64,000 nucleotides of DNA from Scylla paramamosain (GCF_035594125.1 NW_026973706.1:145001-209000), one strand, 5' to 3'; positions 12,195-24,989 are shown, counted from the stretch's first letter. Notes: a model not told the origin generated them from the letters alone. Numbers and translations: made by a program.

Positions 12195-13017
12195 GGTGAC
12201 ATCACACAGGGCAAATTTCTCCCCAAATGTTTATCATTTTTGTTGATTGGGCAAAACAAGCAGCAAACAATGTCTTGTTGCTCATTTTCTGTTATTGGAG
12301 AGAATAGAAAACAGTTATGTTGCTGGATGTGTTGTATTTGTAGTTAAATGACTGCCATTATAAGCTATAAATATAAACAAATATACGAGTGAACTATTGT
12401 ACTTTATGAGACAAATTGGCAACTACAAAACAAAAACACAAAAATTGAAATACTTATGTGATTGTATGATTGTGATTTGATTGCCTCATGTTAATTTATT
12501 TATAGTCCTTATTTGACAACCACAGTTAGCAAGATGTGTCATAATGGAGTCCTGTGCTAAGTGAAAGCTTGGCACAAATTAACAGCTGGAGTGGATTCAG
12601 ACCATTCAAATTGATACTTGGGCTGTTGGCTGTACCTGCTCTCTCTGTTGCCACCTCAACTCCTGAGTGAACTGACCAGATCTGACCATGGCCAGCAGGG
12701 CACAGTGTGTGGAGACAGTGCTGCATGGCCTGTATGTGTTGCCAAGTGGATTGAAAGATATGCAGTGTTGTTGTTCCATCATCATATTGAAAGCCATTCA
12801 AAAAAACATGCATTCATATATATTAACATATAATTTTGGAATGATTAAGGGAAAATAAAGTGGCTGAAGAGACACTAATTCGGGTTTGTTGTTATGGAAT
12901 GACCAGGTATCAAAACAAGAGTCCTGTCCCTGTGAGATGCCAAACTTATTGGATTCGTGGTATCACCAACAAAAACAGCCAACATGTTGGGAGGAGTTTG
13001 CCCTGTGTGATGCCACC
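12195..13017. mobile_element. Inverted-repeat (MITE-like) element inside a minisatellite
   Basis: GGTGACATCACACAGGGCAA at 12195 is matched in inverted orientation by TTGCCCTGTGTGATGCCACC ending at 13017. Similarity extends about 55 bp inward on each arm. Both outer flanks are the same CTTCCTCACCA-type minisatellite in the same orientation, so the element appears to have landed in the array. No transposase is visible between the arms. Superfamily not assigned; the target duplication is unclear. Confidence 0.6.
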
Positions 13018-13260
13018 TTTCCTCACCACAGCAACCTTTCTCACCACAACAACCTTCCTCGCCACAACAACCCTCCTCTCCATAACAACCTTCCTCTCCA
13101 CAACAACCATCCTTACCAAAACAACCTTCCTCTCCCCAAGAATACTCACCACAACAACCTTCCTCACCACAACAACCTTCCTTTCCACAAGCCTTCCTCA
13201 CCACAACAACCCTCCTTTCCACAAGCCTTTCTCTCCACAACAACCTTTCTTACCACATCA
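13018..13260. repeat. 18-bp minisatellite (CCTTCCTCACCACAACAA type)
   Basis: About 13 imperfect 18-bp units, with a weaker part of the array at about 12110-12190 on the other side of the inverted-repeat element. Because the unit is a multiple of three and lacks stops, several frames on both strands stay open, including a 286-residue reading from 12860 to 13720. Its composition (TTTTFL, NNLPHH, GEEGCC) is pure repeat. From 13260 to 13600 the DNA stays CA/CCAT-rich and low in complexity. Confidence 0.9.
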
Positions 13261-13719
13261 GCTTTCCTCTCCTTGCTATATGCTTCACCATTATGCACAT
13301 GTTCACCACTGCCCAGCCCTTCATATCACAATCATGTTCTCCCCATTCCTTTATCAGCCATCCTGCCTTCATCTCCTCATCCTTCTCCCTCATCACTACC
13401 TGGCCCATCACATTCATCCCCTCACCACTCACCATCATCACTACTACCTGGCCCTCCTCATTCTTCATCCTGTGCTCACTCACCATCTCCCTCTTCATCT
13501 CCCATGTCCCCACCTGTGGTCTGGTGCATCACAATCATTCTGTCATTACTCACTGTCTTCCTCACCACCACCCATTGCATCAAAACAGCTGAGTCAATGT
13601 ATGTTCTTTATCAGGTTGAGGAAGAATAATACTATCCACTCTTACCTGCCAGTTTGGATGAGGAGTGAAGTGAGTATAGTGTTCGTAGGTTATTTAATGA
13701 AAAGAACATTCTTATTTTG

Positions 13720-15248
13720 AGGTTTGTTGATATAACAAGGACATATGTTAAATTTTGCTTCTTTTGATATATAGTACATTGTTAGATTTTATGGCTTATT
13801 GTAGTTGTGTTCAATGTAGAAGCCTCAAATTTTAGTGGGCAGTGAAAGTAGTGAAAGTTAAATTCATTAAAAATAAAATTTCTGATGTAAGTGCTTCAAT
13901 TTTTTGGTGAATCAGTTGTTGTGTGCAGTGATATAAGGCAATGTAAAACAAAGAAAGAAGTAAGTATGAATGAGAAAAGAATAATGATGGAAGGGAAGAG
14001 GGAGAGAGGCTGGGGATGAGACTTGGATGTGTCTCTGACACATAGCCTATGCAGCCTGAAGCTCTAGTATATTATTTATCTGTACAATCACTCATATTCC
14101 CCACATAAATTTCCTTATTTCCCCTTGTCCATTCAATTTAAGTCTCACCCAGTATTTAGTAGAAGAGTTGCTCTTGACAATAAAATAATCAGTATTCACC
14201 TAGTCCCCTTAGTTTAATCATTAGCATTTTCAGAAGTGAAATGTCTTATTCATATAAACCCACACAGGTTACAGAGAAGCAAGCAGGTGGGTTTATGTAT
14301 GTATGTATGTATGTTGCCACCCCCCCCTTCCTTGTTGCCTCCTCTAACCCCTCCCACATAGCAGCAAAGTGGGAGCATTTTGGCACATTTTCACACAGTC
14401 AGTCACTATCCAGCACTTAGAGCAGATGTATTGATAAATATCTGGCTGAGACTAAGGCAAGATTACAGTTAGTTGGGTCAGTTGCTTTAAGGAAATAAGT
14501 GAGTCATTACTTGCCATATGCCCCGGCCTACTTACATAGTATAGGAGTCTCCATATCCAGGGAAGTTACTCCTCGGCTGTGTGTGTGTGTGTGCAAGCTG
14601 AGTTCTTGTACAGTGAGCAGTGAATTACCCTCCTGTGTGTTTGTTGGCACTTTTCTGTAGTCATTTCCCTTGTTAGTGAGCTCATTGTGTTAAATGCCAC
14701 TGTTGGCTGATGCTACTTAGCTGCAGAATACTTAAGTGAAAAGCTGTGTAGTGGAACTTTACTCCTTCCTCAGGCCCTGACAAGGCCTGCTGTCCAGGAG
14801 GTAATAAACAACACTGCTTTGTGAGAGATATAAGACATCTTTGGACAGTGGGAGGATTTATTACTTAAATCCAATGGGATTTTATACCTCAACCATATGT
14901 ATTATTGCTCGTTATAATTGTTTCTTCCTAGATGTGGTTGTTGATCTTTTCATAGCTGTGGGAGTTAAGTGTTATTAGGGTATTTTCCTTGTCTGTAGAT
15001 GGGTAAGACAGACTGGCGACCTTGTTAGTGTGACCTGGTGTTACAACCGTTGTTAAGAAGGGTGCATGAGTCAAAAGTGGACCTTGTAACCCATATTAAG
15101 CCCTGCATCCAGTCACGTAGGTGACTAGGAGGAAGCTATTCCAGGTGTGGCAGCTTTGTGAAGGGGCTGGGAACTGTGGTTGTAACACAGTGATGAGCAT
15201 AAGTTTCACAAAAATAATGAGTTGGCAATGCTGATGCTTCCCAGAATA
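13720..15248. other. No gene recognised
   Basis: AT-rich to balanced sequence without a long frame or a protein I recognise. Only small features are visible: a TGTA tetranucleotide run (about 14295-14312), a C run near 14320 and a TG run (14578-14592). Confidence 0.5.
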
Positions 15249-15249
15249 G

Positions 15250-15472
15250 GCTGACCATTAGATAATTTATCAGTTTCAGTCTGTAAAGTGGACTCTACAT
15301 GATCAATATTATTGCACAATATATTGACTAATTTTTATTGTGCAATAAAATATCAAACTCTTTTTGATGTCTTCAGTATATTGTGTCATTCTCCAATACT
15401 GTCCCTTTACTGTCAATAATATTGTACAATACACAATATTGCACAATAATATTGATTGTATAAGGTCAGCTT
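15250..15472. repeat. Nested inverted repeat, MITE-like
   Basis: TCAATATTATTGCACAATAT (15303-15322) is mirrored by ATATTGCACAATAATATTGA (15436-15455), 18 of 20 positions matching. An outer GCTGACC..TTA near 15250 is mirrored by TAAGGTCAGC near 15462-15471. Further copies of the CAATATT/ATTGTGCAAT core lie between. No coding sequence. Confidence 0.4.
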
Positions 15473-15924
15473 AACTCAGGCTGTCAGCACATAATCCAAA
15501 ATGAATGCTGATTTAAGTTTTCCTTTATTTTCTTGAGATCTCATTGACATATTGCAGTGACAAAAGTATCATTGTAAGGCTCATAAAAAGATAGTTTAGT
15601 TGATGTGTAGTGCACAGAATGCTCACTGGAAAAGTTCTGAACCATGAGGTTGTGAACTTTTTTTTTTTGTATTTATTTTTAAGGAAAAAATAATGAAATA
15701 GGTTTTTAGTGAATTTTTTATATGACCATCATAAAGATGATTTTTTGTTTTATCTAGTGATATATGATATATGTGCTTACTTATGAGTTTTGAAGGAAAG
15801 AAAAATTCTTCCAAATCAAAGTTTTGCAAGGCACACAGAGAGACCACAAATACCTGCCAACAGAAGATATATTGTAAAGAAAACTTATGAAACCTGCTGG
15901 TGCATGAGAGAGTTAAGAACCCTT

Positions 15925-16183
15925 GCAGTATGTGTGTTTACCTATTTATATTTTTTACAGGATTGAGTCATGCATGTAATGTCCTGTTTTTTAGTAACCA
16001 ATTATCATATTTTCTTTAAATTTATGTGTACTGTTTGCACACACTACCTCTTCTAACAGTGAATTCCATAAATCTATTACTCTATTTAGAAAACTGTATT
16101 TTTGTATGTCTTTGTCTCTCTTTTTTCTCAGTTTCATTTTATGTTCTCAACCTCATTTTATGTTCTCTGCCTCTCCTCAGAAG
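15925..16183 (-). mobile_element. LINE B copy 1, 3' part (split by LINE A)
   Basis: It starts with the family's 3' terminus (GTGTGTTTACCTATTTATAT, compare TGTATTTACCTAGTTG at 21725). On the minus strand it encodes the usual C-terminal remnant. It stops exactly where the LINE A copy begins and resumes at 19490. Confidence 0.65.
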
Positions 16184-19100
16184 GAGGAGGCAGTAGACAC
16201 CTGCCAAAACGATAATTACTCCCAGTGAGGTCTAAAGCACTGTTCAGGGGGTGCTGTGAACTTATCATTAAACTCAGCTGTGACCTCACTGAACGTTTCC
16301 CTTTGTGTCTCACAACACAAGGGGGCAGTCACAGCCTGCCCTCTAAAGACAACTCTCTTCCTCCTCACAAAACTACAGGCACCTAATAACACACACATCC
16401 TTCACCCAAAAATTTTAAAATCATCATGGCGACTCCTACACCAGCCTCGGAGTCCCCATCTGGGGAGGGGACCATAAATGTCCCCAGGTCGGACTGCCTT
16501 TCTGTCGACGACCCTAAGTGTCTTGACACCCCCCTCAACTTTTTCTTCATTAACTTCTGCAACATTCACGGTCTAAGATCTAATTTTCAATCTGTAGAAC
16601 ACCACCTCTCCTCTTCTAAACCTCATCTTCTTTTCCTCACTGAAACTCAGGTGTCTGAGGCAACTGACAGTAGCCCCTTTTCTGTTCCCTCCTACTTTCT
16701 CTATCCTCATTTTCGATCCAAAGCTGGATGCTGCGTTTATGTGCGCAATGACTTAACCTGCTCTCGTGCCCACGCTCTTGAATCTTCCGAGTTTTCCACC
16801 ATCTGGCTACGACTACAGAGTCACTCTCATACTAAATTTATCTGTGCTGTATACCTCTCTCCTAACTCCTCTGACTATAAAAAATTCTTTGACTACTTAA
16901 CTTCCAAAGTGGAGCACATTCTGACCCTCTTCCCTTTTGCAGAGATCTCCATTCTTGGAGACTTCAATGTTCACCACCAGCTTTGGCTTTCCTCTCCCTT
17001 CACTGACCATCCTGGTGAACTAGCCTACAACTTTGCTATCCTCCATGACCTAGAGCAATTGGTGCAACACCCTACTCGTATTCCTGACCGTCTTGGAGAT
17101 ACGCCCAACATTCTTGACCTTTTCCTGACCTCTAATCCTTCTGCTTATGCTGTCACCCTTTCTTCTCTGTTGGGCTCCTCCGATCACAATCTCATATCTT
17201 TATCTTGTCCTATCACTCCAATCCCTCCTCAGGATCCCCCTAAGCGAAGGTGCCTCTGGCGTTTTGCCTCTGCTAGTTGGGGGGACCTGAGGAGGTATTT
17301 TGCTGATTTTCCTTGGAATGACTACTGCTTCCGTGTCAGAGACCCGTCTTTGTGTGCTGAGCGCATAACAGAGGTGATAGTGTCTGGCATGGAGGCGTAC
17401 ATTCCTCACTCTTTTTCTCGTCCTAAACCTTCTAAACCTTGGTTTAACACAGCTTGTTCTCGTGCTATACATGATAGAGAGGTGGCCCACAAAAGGTACT
17501 TAAGCCTTCCATCACCAGAATCTCATGCACTTTATATTTCTGCCCGGAACCATGCCAAGTCTGTTCTCCAACTAGCCAAAAACTCCTTCATTAACAGAAA
17601 ATGTCAAAACCTTTCAAGATCTAACTCCCCTCGTGATTTCTGGCATCTAGCCAAAAATATCTCCAATAACTTTGCTTCTTCTTCTTTCCCTCCTCTACTT
17701 CAACCAGATGGCACCACTGCTATCACATCTATTTCTAAACCTGAACTTTTTGCTCAAACCTTTGCTAAAAACTCTACCTTGGACGATTCTGGGCTTGTTC
17801 CTCCCTCTCCTCCACCCTCTGACTACTTCATGCCACCTATTAAAATTCTTCGCAATGATGTTTTCCATGCCCTCGCTGGCCTAAACCCTCGGAAGGCTTA
17901 CGGACCTGATGGGGTCCCTCCTCTTGTTCTCCGAAACTGTGCCTCTGTGCTTGCACCTTGCCTAGTCAAACTCTTTCAGCTCTGTCTGTCAACATCTACC
18001 TTTCCTTCTTGCTGGAAGTTTGCCTACCTTCAACCTGTTCCTAAAAAGGGTGACCGCTCTAATCCCTCAAACTACCATCCTATTGCTTTAATTTCCTGCT
18101 TATCTAAAGTTTTTGAATCTATCCTCAACAGGAAGCTTCTTAAACATCTATCACTTCACAACCTTCTATCTGATCGCCAGTATGGGTTCCGTCAAGGCCG
18201 CTCTACTGGTGATCTTCTGGCTTTCCTTACTGAGTCTTGGTCATCCTCTTTTAGAGATTTTGGTGAAACTTTTGCTGTTGCCTTGGACATATCAAAAGCT
18301 TTTGATAGAGTCTGGCACAAAGCTTTGATTTCCAAACTACCCTCCTACGGTTTCTATTCTTCTCTCTGTAACTTCACCTCAAGTTTCCTTTCTGACCGTT
18401 CTATTGCTGCTGTGGTAGACGGTCACTGTTCTTCTCCTAAATCTATTAACAGTGGTGTTCCTCAGGGTTCTGTCCTGTCACCCACTCTCTTCTTATTATT
18501 CATTAATGATCTTCTAAACCAAACTTCTTGTCCTATCCACTCCTACGCTGATGATACCACCCTGCACTTTTCCACGTCTTTTCATAGACGTCCAACCCTT
18601 CAGGAGGTAAACATATGCAGGGAAGCCACAGAACGCCTGACTTCTGATCTTTCTAAAATTACTGATTGGGACAGAGCAAACTTGGTATTGTTCAATGCCT
18701 CAAAAACTCAATTCCTCCATCTATCAACTTGACACAACCTTCCAGACAACTATCCCCTCTTCTTCAATGACACTCAACTGTCCCCCTCTTCTACACTGAA
18801 CATCCTCGGTCTGTCCTTTACTTATAATCTGAACTGGAAACTTCACATCTCATCTCTAGCTAAAACAGCTTCTATGAAGTTAGGTGTTCTGAGACATCTC
18901 CGCCAGTTTTTCTCACCCCCCCAGCTGCTAACTCTGTACAAGGGCCTTAACCGTCCATGTATGGAGTATGCTTCACATGTCTGGGGGGGTTCCACTCATA
19001 CTGCTCTTCTAGACAGGGTGGAATCAAAAGCTTTTCGTTTCATCAACTCCTCTCCTCTAACTGACTGTCTTCAGCCTCTCTCTCACTGCCGCAATGTTGC

Positions 19101-19489
19101 ATATCTAGCTGTCTTCTACCGCTATTTTCATGCTAACTGCTCTTCTGATCTTGCTAACTGCATGCCTCCCCTCTTTCCGCGGCCTCGCTGCACAAGACTT
19201 TCTCTTTCTCTCACCCCTATTCTGTCCACCTCTCTAACGCAAGAGTTAACCAGTATTCTCAATCATTCATCCCTTTCTCTGGTAAACTCTGGAACTCCCT
19301 GCCTGCTTCTGTATTTCCACCTTCCTACGACTTGAATTCCTTCAAGAGGGAGGTTTCAAGACACTTATCCACCAATTTTTGACCACTGCTTTGACCCTTT
19401 TATGGGACTGGCATTTCAGTGGGCATTTTTTTTTATTAGATTTTTGTTGCCCTTGGCCAGTATCCTTCCTACATAAAAAAAAAAAAAAA
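16184..19489 (+). mobile_element. LINE A, full-length copy with poly(A)
   Basis: The best preserved plus-strand copy: about 240-bp leader, a single long ORF, a short 3' UTR ending GGCCAGTATCCTTCCTACAT and a 15-bp A tail (19475-19489). The leader start is set by comparison with the minus copy ending near 43862 (shared GGCAGTAGACACC). It sits inside LINE B copy 1 (15925-16183 and 19490-21665). No gag-like ORF1 precedes the endonuclease, so the family as seen here has one ORF. Confidence 0.93.
16426..19382 (+). pseudogene. LINE A endonuclease/reverse transcriptase, two disabling changes
   Basis: The open frame 16426-18732 (768 residues) begins [13 protein letters not shown]. Residues about 40-270 form an apurinic-type endonuclease: [25 protein letters not shown] and the SSDHN box. 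Residues about 480-740 form the reverse transcriptase: [40 protein letters not shown] and the catalytic [13 protein letters not shown] at 18730-18732 replaces the CGA found in the sister copies. The frame then continues to near 19200, where a one-base deletion shifts it; the normal stop would be at 19380-19382. In an active element the protein nicks target DNA and copies its own RNA in the nucleus. It resembles jockey-superfamily elements (Jockey/CR1/BS-like); the exact clade was not tested. Confidence 0.9.
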
Positions 19490-21663
19490 TGTTTCATCTT
19501 GTAATCAAATTTGTTGCATCAATATTTTCTTTTTCTGTCAAACATTTATACATCACGATCATTTCACCTCTTATCCTTCTTTCTTCATAGCTTAACCCTC
19601 TAAGGGATGGCACCATTCTTGATGCTGCCCTTTGAACTTTCTCCAGTTTGGAGATATGTTTTTTTAAGTGTAGGTTCCATACCACCACTGCATATCTAAT
19701 GTGGATCTTATGAATGATGTTATAAATTTCTTTTCATCTCTTCATCTGTTTATGTGAATGCTGTTCTCATATTTGGCAACAGGACATACATATTTCTCAC
19801 CTTATCATTTATATGATTATCTGAAGTTAGCATATTATTTATTCTCATGTCTAAATCTCTCTTTTTCTCAGACTCTTAATTTTTTATTTTCTAATTTATA
19901 TTTCCATTCTGGTTGTGACTCACTTCTCCCAGAATTCGGAACATGATATTTATATGCATTAAATTCCTTTTGCCATTTATCACTTGTTCATTGAACTTAT
20001 TAACGTCATCTTGCAAGTCTCTACAGCAGTCTTAATTTTTTACAGTTCTTTGAATTTTGCATCATCAGTAAACATGTTCACACAGCTCCCTTCTGCAATT
20101 ACCTCAAGCATATCATTTACATAATCAGAACATAATCAATGCTAATACAGAGCCTTGCGGAACTCCACTACTTATATCCTTCCAAGTAGAGTATTTACCT
20201 CAATGTTCTCATTTTCCTCTCTTAAAAAAATTTCCATCCATTTTAATAAATTTCCTTGAACACCTCCGTAGATTTTTAATTTCCAGATAAGCCTCTGATG
20301 AGGAACCCTGTCAAAGGTTTTTTTTTTTTTTTTATCCAAGTAAATACTATCAACCCATCCATCTCTTTCTTGTAGTTTTTTAGATATTTTGGTTTAATAG
20401 CTTAACAAGTTTGATACACAGGATTTTCTTTTCTGAAACTAAATTGTTTGTTTGATAGTAATTTGTTACCTACCTTGTATGTGATCTACCCAGTTCTTCC
20501 TTACTATTCTATCCATGACTTTGCATATTACACTTGTTAGAGAAACTGGCCTATAGTTGAGAGGGTTCTGTCTGTTTTCTTTCTTAAATAGTGGTACTCT
20601 GTCTCCTTTTTTCCAGCTTTCTGGCAGCTTCCCTTGATTTAGGGAATCTTGCATTAATATGTTTAGTGCCTTACTTAATTCTTTTACACATTCCTTCAAT
20701 ACCCAGCAGGAAATGCCATTATGACTCATAGCTTTGTTTTTGTCCAATGCTTCCATCTCAGCTTTTATTTCTTCACAACTTATTACTAAGTTATCCAATG
20801 TTTCTTTTTCTGGATCTCTATTTTTGCTCTTCCAGAAATGTTTTTTTTCATTTTTAAATACTGACTGGAATTTCTTATTCAGTATCTCACACATTTCTTA
20901 CTCAGTATAATATTTTTTTTCTTCATATGTCAGCCACTGAATTCTGTCTTTCACTTTAGTGTTGCTTTTAACATAACTATAGAATAGCTTGGGTTTGTCT
21001 TTACATTTGTTTATTGTGTTCTTTTGATATTCAATTTCTGCTTCTCTTTTCTTCGGTGTATATTCGTTCTTTGCACTTTTGTGTCTCTCATAGTCTCTTT
21101 AATCTTTATGTCTTTTGTATCTGTTCCACAACAAATCTCTCCTCTTTCTTGCAACAATGCAATTACCATCCAACCACTCATTATTGTCTTTGTCTTTTTG
21201 TAAGGGATGTATCTTCTAACTCCTTCATTGTAAATTTCACAAAACTTTGAGTACTGATCATTTTATATCCAGCTTTTCTCCCCAATTTATTGAATCAAAA
21301 TATTTTCATAGTTCTTCCTAATCTCCTTTTTTATAATTAAGCTGTCTTTTTGGTTCATTCCATTCCATTCCATTGGTATTATGAATTTTTTTTTTACTTT
21401 GCATTTACTCCAGTCTATATCACTGTTAAAATCTCTAGTTAATATTATTCTTTTGGATTTGTCTTCTATATTTTGAAGCATAACTTTTATGGTTTCCTCA
21501 GTTAGGTTTTCTAACTCATTGTACTCTTCCATCTCCTAAACTCTTGTCCTTGGAGGCATATATATTGGTGCTATCATTATTTTTCCTCCTTTTGTTAATA
21601 CCTCAATAGCTACTAATTCAACTTTGTTTGATATGTCACACTCAACTTTTTTTACTTTTAAGT

Positions 21664-21665
<2 letters not shown>
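19490..21665 (-). mobile_element. LINE B copy 1, main part, decayed
   Basis: Minus-strand remnants in order from the right: endonuclease pieces (RDFNSDIDWSKC near 21430, the counterpart of the family's GDFN box), a finger/palm segment at 20466-20894 (LNYRPVSLTSVICKVMDRI) and the C-terminal thumb near 19494-19688 (SYEERRIRGEMIVMYK). All are broken by stops. The 5' end is truncated at about 21665, directly beside the (TG)n tail of the next copy. Confidence 0.8.

Positions 21666-21670
<5 letters not shown>

Positions 21671-21702
<32 letters not shown>
21671..21702. repeat. (TG)n tract at the tail of LINE B copy 2
   Basis: A TG run directly adjoining the conserved LINE B 3' terminus (TACCTAGTTGTATTTACCTA at 21719). 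The same arrangement is seen at 24914-24987 and 31893-31910. Confidence 0.95.
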
Positions 21703-21705
<3 letters not shown>

Positions 21706-22188
21706 CACATGTGCATTACCTAGTTGTATTTACCTAGTTGTAGTTTACAGGGCCTGAGCTATGCTCATCTGGTCCCATCTCCATATCTACACTTGTCCAG
21801 GTTTTCCTTTAACTTGTGCACACTCGTTGCCAATACTACATCTTCACTTAGCTTGTTCCAAACTTATATATTTCTCTGTGGGAAACTATATTTCTTTATG
21901 TTATTCAAGCATCTCCCTTTTCTTATTTTTTTTGCTGTAGTCTTATGTGTATCTGGTATTTTATACTTCTCATACCAGTAGTTTCTCATTATCAATTTTT
22001 TTCACTCTATTCCACAATTTATAAATCATTATTAAATCTCCCTGTTCTCTTCTTTGTTCCATTGTTAGCAAATTCATTTCCTTTAACCTGTCTTCATATA
22101 TTAATTCTTCCAGGTCTGGTGACCACAATGATTCAGCATATTCCAGCTTTGGTCTAATTATAGTGGTAATTATCTTTCTCATCATTAA
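21703..22188 (-). mobile_element. LINE B copy 2, 3' part (split by Harbinger-type element)
   Basis: 3' terminus plus C-terminal coding remnant on the minus strand (IRPKLEYAESLWSPD, EQRREQGDLIMIYKLWN). The coding remnant continues across the TTAA-flanked insertion at 22189-23096. Confidence 0.8.
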
Positions 22189-22447
22189 GGGGGATTCACA
22201 CTTGGCAATTCGCTGCTGAATTGTCAGCCGCCGCAAGCCACATTGGCCCACCTGCTAGACTTCTGGTGTCTGGCAGCTGGAATTGCCAGCTGTGCCAACA
22301 AGACTGACAGGTTGGTCTTGTCTAGCCATGCACTGCTTTGTTTACATTGTGTCCTTGGGAAGAGTTGTGGAAGATGTAGTGTCCAGAGGCAGAAAAGTTA
22401 ATGCTGGAGCTAGTGAGGGACCAACATCATCTCTGGGACCTGAGACA

Positions 22448-22580
<133 letters not shown>

Positions 22581-22672
22581 TAGCAATCGCTACAGATGGA
22601 GCTAAGTTTTTAATAATTACCAATCTCTCTCCCGTACCTCTTGCTAGATAACTCAATGTAAGTGTCAGGCAT

Positions 22673-22945
22673 TCACCAGGGGCCACTGCATCCCTCATGT
22701 GGGGTATCATCCTTCTTGATAAGGGGAGTCACAAACTGCAGGAAACCATGGTACTGCTCCCTGTTGAGGTGTATCCACAGTCTCATGATGGTGTTTGGGT
22801 CTTCCATGCTCAGCTCAAGCCAGAGAGTGTAGTAGATACTTTTATTCAGCCAGGGACGTGTCCACAGATGTTTTCTTTTCCATTTTAGTTTCCAGTACAC
22901 CAAAAGAAATGCAATTATCACTTCGGCATCACTGGAGGAAGACAT
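22673..22945 (-). pseudogene. Harbinger (HARBI1-like) transposase N-terminus
   Basis: A frame of 90 residues opens MSSSSDAEVIIAFLL and then shows KHLWTRPWLNKS, LWLELSMEDPN and HGFLQFVTPLIKKDDT. This is the order typical of the N-terminal region of PIF/Harbinger transposases (W.RPWL, ...EL..ED, ...F..LL..V.P.I.K.DT). The nuclease (DDE) part is absent because of the internal deletion and TA expansion. In an intact element this nuclease cuts and reinserts the element; here it is only a relic. Confidence 0.65.
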
Positions 22946-23096
22946 CTTGCTGAGTTGTTGTTTGTTTATATTTATTTCCTGTCAACCAGCTGCCCCTTCC
23001 CAGCTGCCTGTATGAACATACATCCAGCTGGGAGGTTGTATTGCTGGCTTGTGGTGGGTGGCAATCCAGCAGTGAATTGCCAAGTGTGAACCTGCC

Positions 23097-24905
23097 TTAA
23101 CTTTATCCATGTAGTGGAATGCTGTTCATTATTTCTCAGCATTTTATGTGTATCTCTGATGATCTTTTTTACATGTTTCTCAAACTGTTGACTATCCTTT
23201 CTCTTCCTGTACTTTTATTATTTCTTCATTTCCCATTTTATACATCCATTTTGGTCTCTTTTCGCTTTTTTCCCATTTCCATTATATGACATTTTTTCAC
23301 ATTAAATTTCATCTCCCATTACTTACTCCAGTCCCAGATTTTATTCAAGTCCTCTTGTAGAATTTCAGTCTTTGTTGTTTCTTATATGTCTTTGTAATTT
23401 TGCATCATTGGCAAACAAACTCATGTAACTCTTTACTCCTTCAGGCACATCATTTATGTAGATCAGGAAAAGTATTGGTCCCAGCACTGATCCTTGTTGT
23501 GCTCCACTATCTACTTTTCTCCATTTTGATTTCACATCTTTTACTACCATTCTTGTTTCTCTTCCCTTTAAGTAACTTCCCATCCAGTTTTTTTTTTATT
23601 TTTCCATTTAATCCTCCTGTATTTTCTAACTTCCATAGTAACCAATTGTGGGGAACTTTGTCAAAAGCTTTTATTTTTATCTGAATACACACAGTTTACC
23701 CATCCATCCCTGTGTTATATCAGTCACTCTTGAATAGAAGGTCATCAAATTTGTTGCATATGATTGCTTTTGTCTAAAGACATACTGTTTTTCTGTTGTT
23801 ATATCATGTTTTTCTAGAAAGTTTGTCCACTGCCTCTTTATCACTTTTTCACAGATCTTACATACTATGCTTGTCATCAATACTGGTCTATAGTTTAGTG
23901 GTTCTTCTTTCTTTCCATTTTATAAATTGACACTATGTTTGCTCTCTTCCAGTCCTTGGGCACTCTTCCAATTGATAATGAACACTTTATTATATCATAT
24001 ACTGGTTTGATTAATTGTTTCCTGCACTCTTTTAAAATGAAACCTGCTACTCCATCTGGTCCTGTTGCTTTTCTTCCTTTCAGTTCCTCCATCATTTTAT
24101 GAACTTCTTTGATTACTGTAATTTCCCACATTTTCTTTTTTGTTCTTCTCATCTTGTCGTTCTTTAAATTCTGATTCTTCTGTGAAAAATTTGCTGAAAC
24201 TTTTTTGTTTTGCAATTCACTCTTGTCTTTTGGGTCTTCATATGTTTCATTTCTATCCTTCAATCTTTCTACGTTTTCTTTTTGTTTAATATTTCCATTT
24301 ATGAATTTGTAGAATAGTTTTGGTTCATCCTTGCACTTTTCAACTATATATTTTCATATCCTTTCTCTTCCTCTCTCCTTATTTTCAAATATTAATTTCT
24401 TGCTATCATAAAATCTTTATTTTTTGGTTTGGATTTCATTTGATTTCTATCTTTTTTTTTTTTGGCACATTTTGCACTGAACCTCACCTGTTTTCCTTTA
24501 CCTTTAGGTTTATATAGTGGGACCTACTTATTCACTCCTGTCTTATATAGTTCCATAAAAATGTCATATTTATTAATTTGCCCTTTTCAGCTTTTCCTAG
24601 TGCATTTCTTCCTAAAGTTTCTTAAGATCATCTATATTTGCTTTCCCATAGTTTCTCCCGTTTTCTTTGTATGATTCATCCTCTTCACTGACATCATTAT
24701 CAGTCTCAATTTCTATCATTACTTGGTCACTTTTTCCCATAGGGCACACATATCTTAATTCTTTAGTTAAGTTGATTCCTTTTGTTAATATTAGGTAAAG
24801 TCTTGTTGGTTCATCATCTCCCGTATATCTTGTATTTTCAGTCACCCATTGCATCATTGTGTTTTCCATAGCTTCAGAAATCTTTCTCCCCATGCAGTCT
24901 CATTT
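23097..24905 (-). mobile_element. LINE B copy 2, 5' part, decayed
   Basis: Minus-strand remnants: reverse transcriptase palm (SGAQQGSVLGPILFLIYIND and a mutated FANDAKLQRH box, 23365-23583), finger block (KRQWTNFLEKHDITTEKQ) with the GPDGVAGFILKECRKQL segment upstream, and the endonuclease C-terminus at 24612-24893 (PMGKSDQVMIEIE). It is truncated at about 24905, against the (TG)n of copy 3. In the active-site box the first Asp-equivalent is Asn, so this copy is dead. Confidence 0.82.
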
Positions 24906-24909
24906 CCTC

Positions 24910-24913
<4 letters not shown>

Positions 24914-24987
<74 letters not shown>
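24914..24987. repeat. (TG)n tract at the tail of LINE B copy 3
   Basis: About 37 TG units directly adjoining TATTTACCTAGTTGTGG, the LINE B 3' terminus. Confidence 0.97.

Positions 24988-24989
<2 letters not shown>

Noticed and set aside
12860..13720. 286-residue plus-strand ORF
   Set aside because: Its length comes from a stop-free 18-bp minisatellite and CA-rich DNA; other frames on both strands are open for the same reason.
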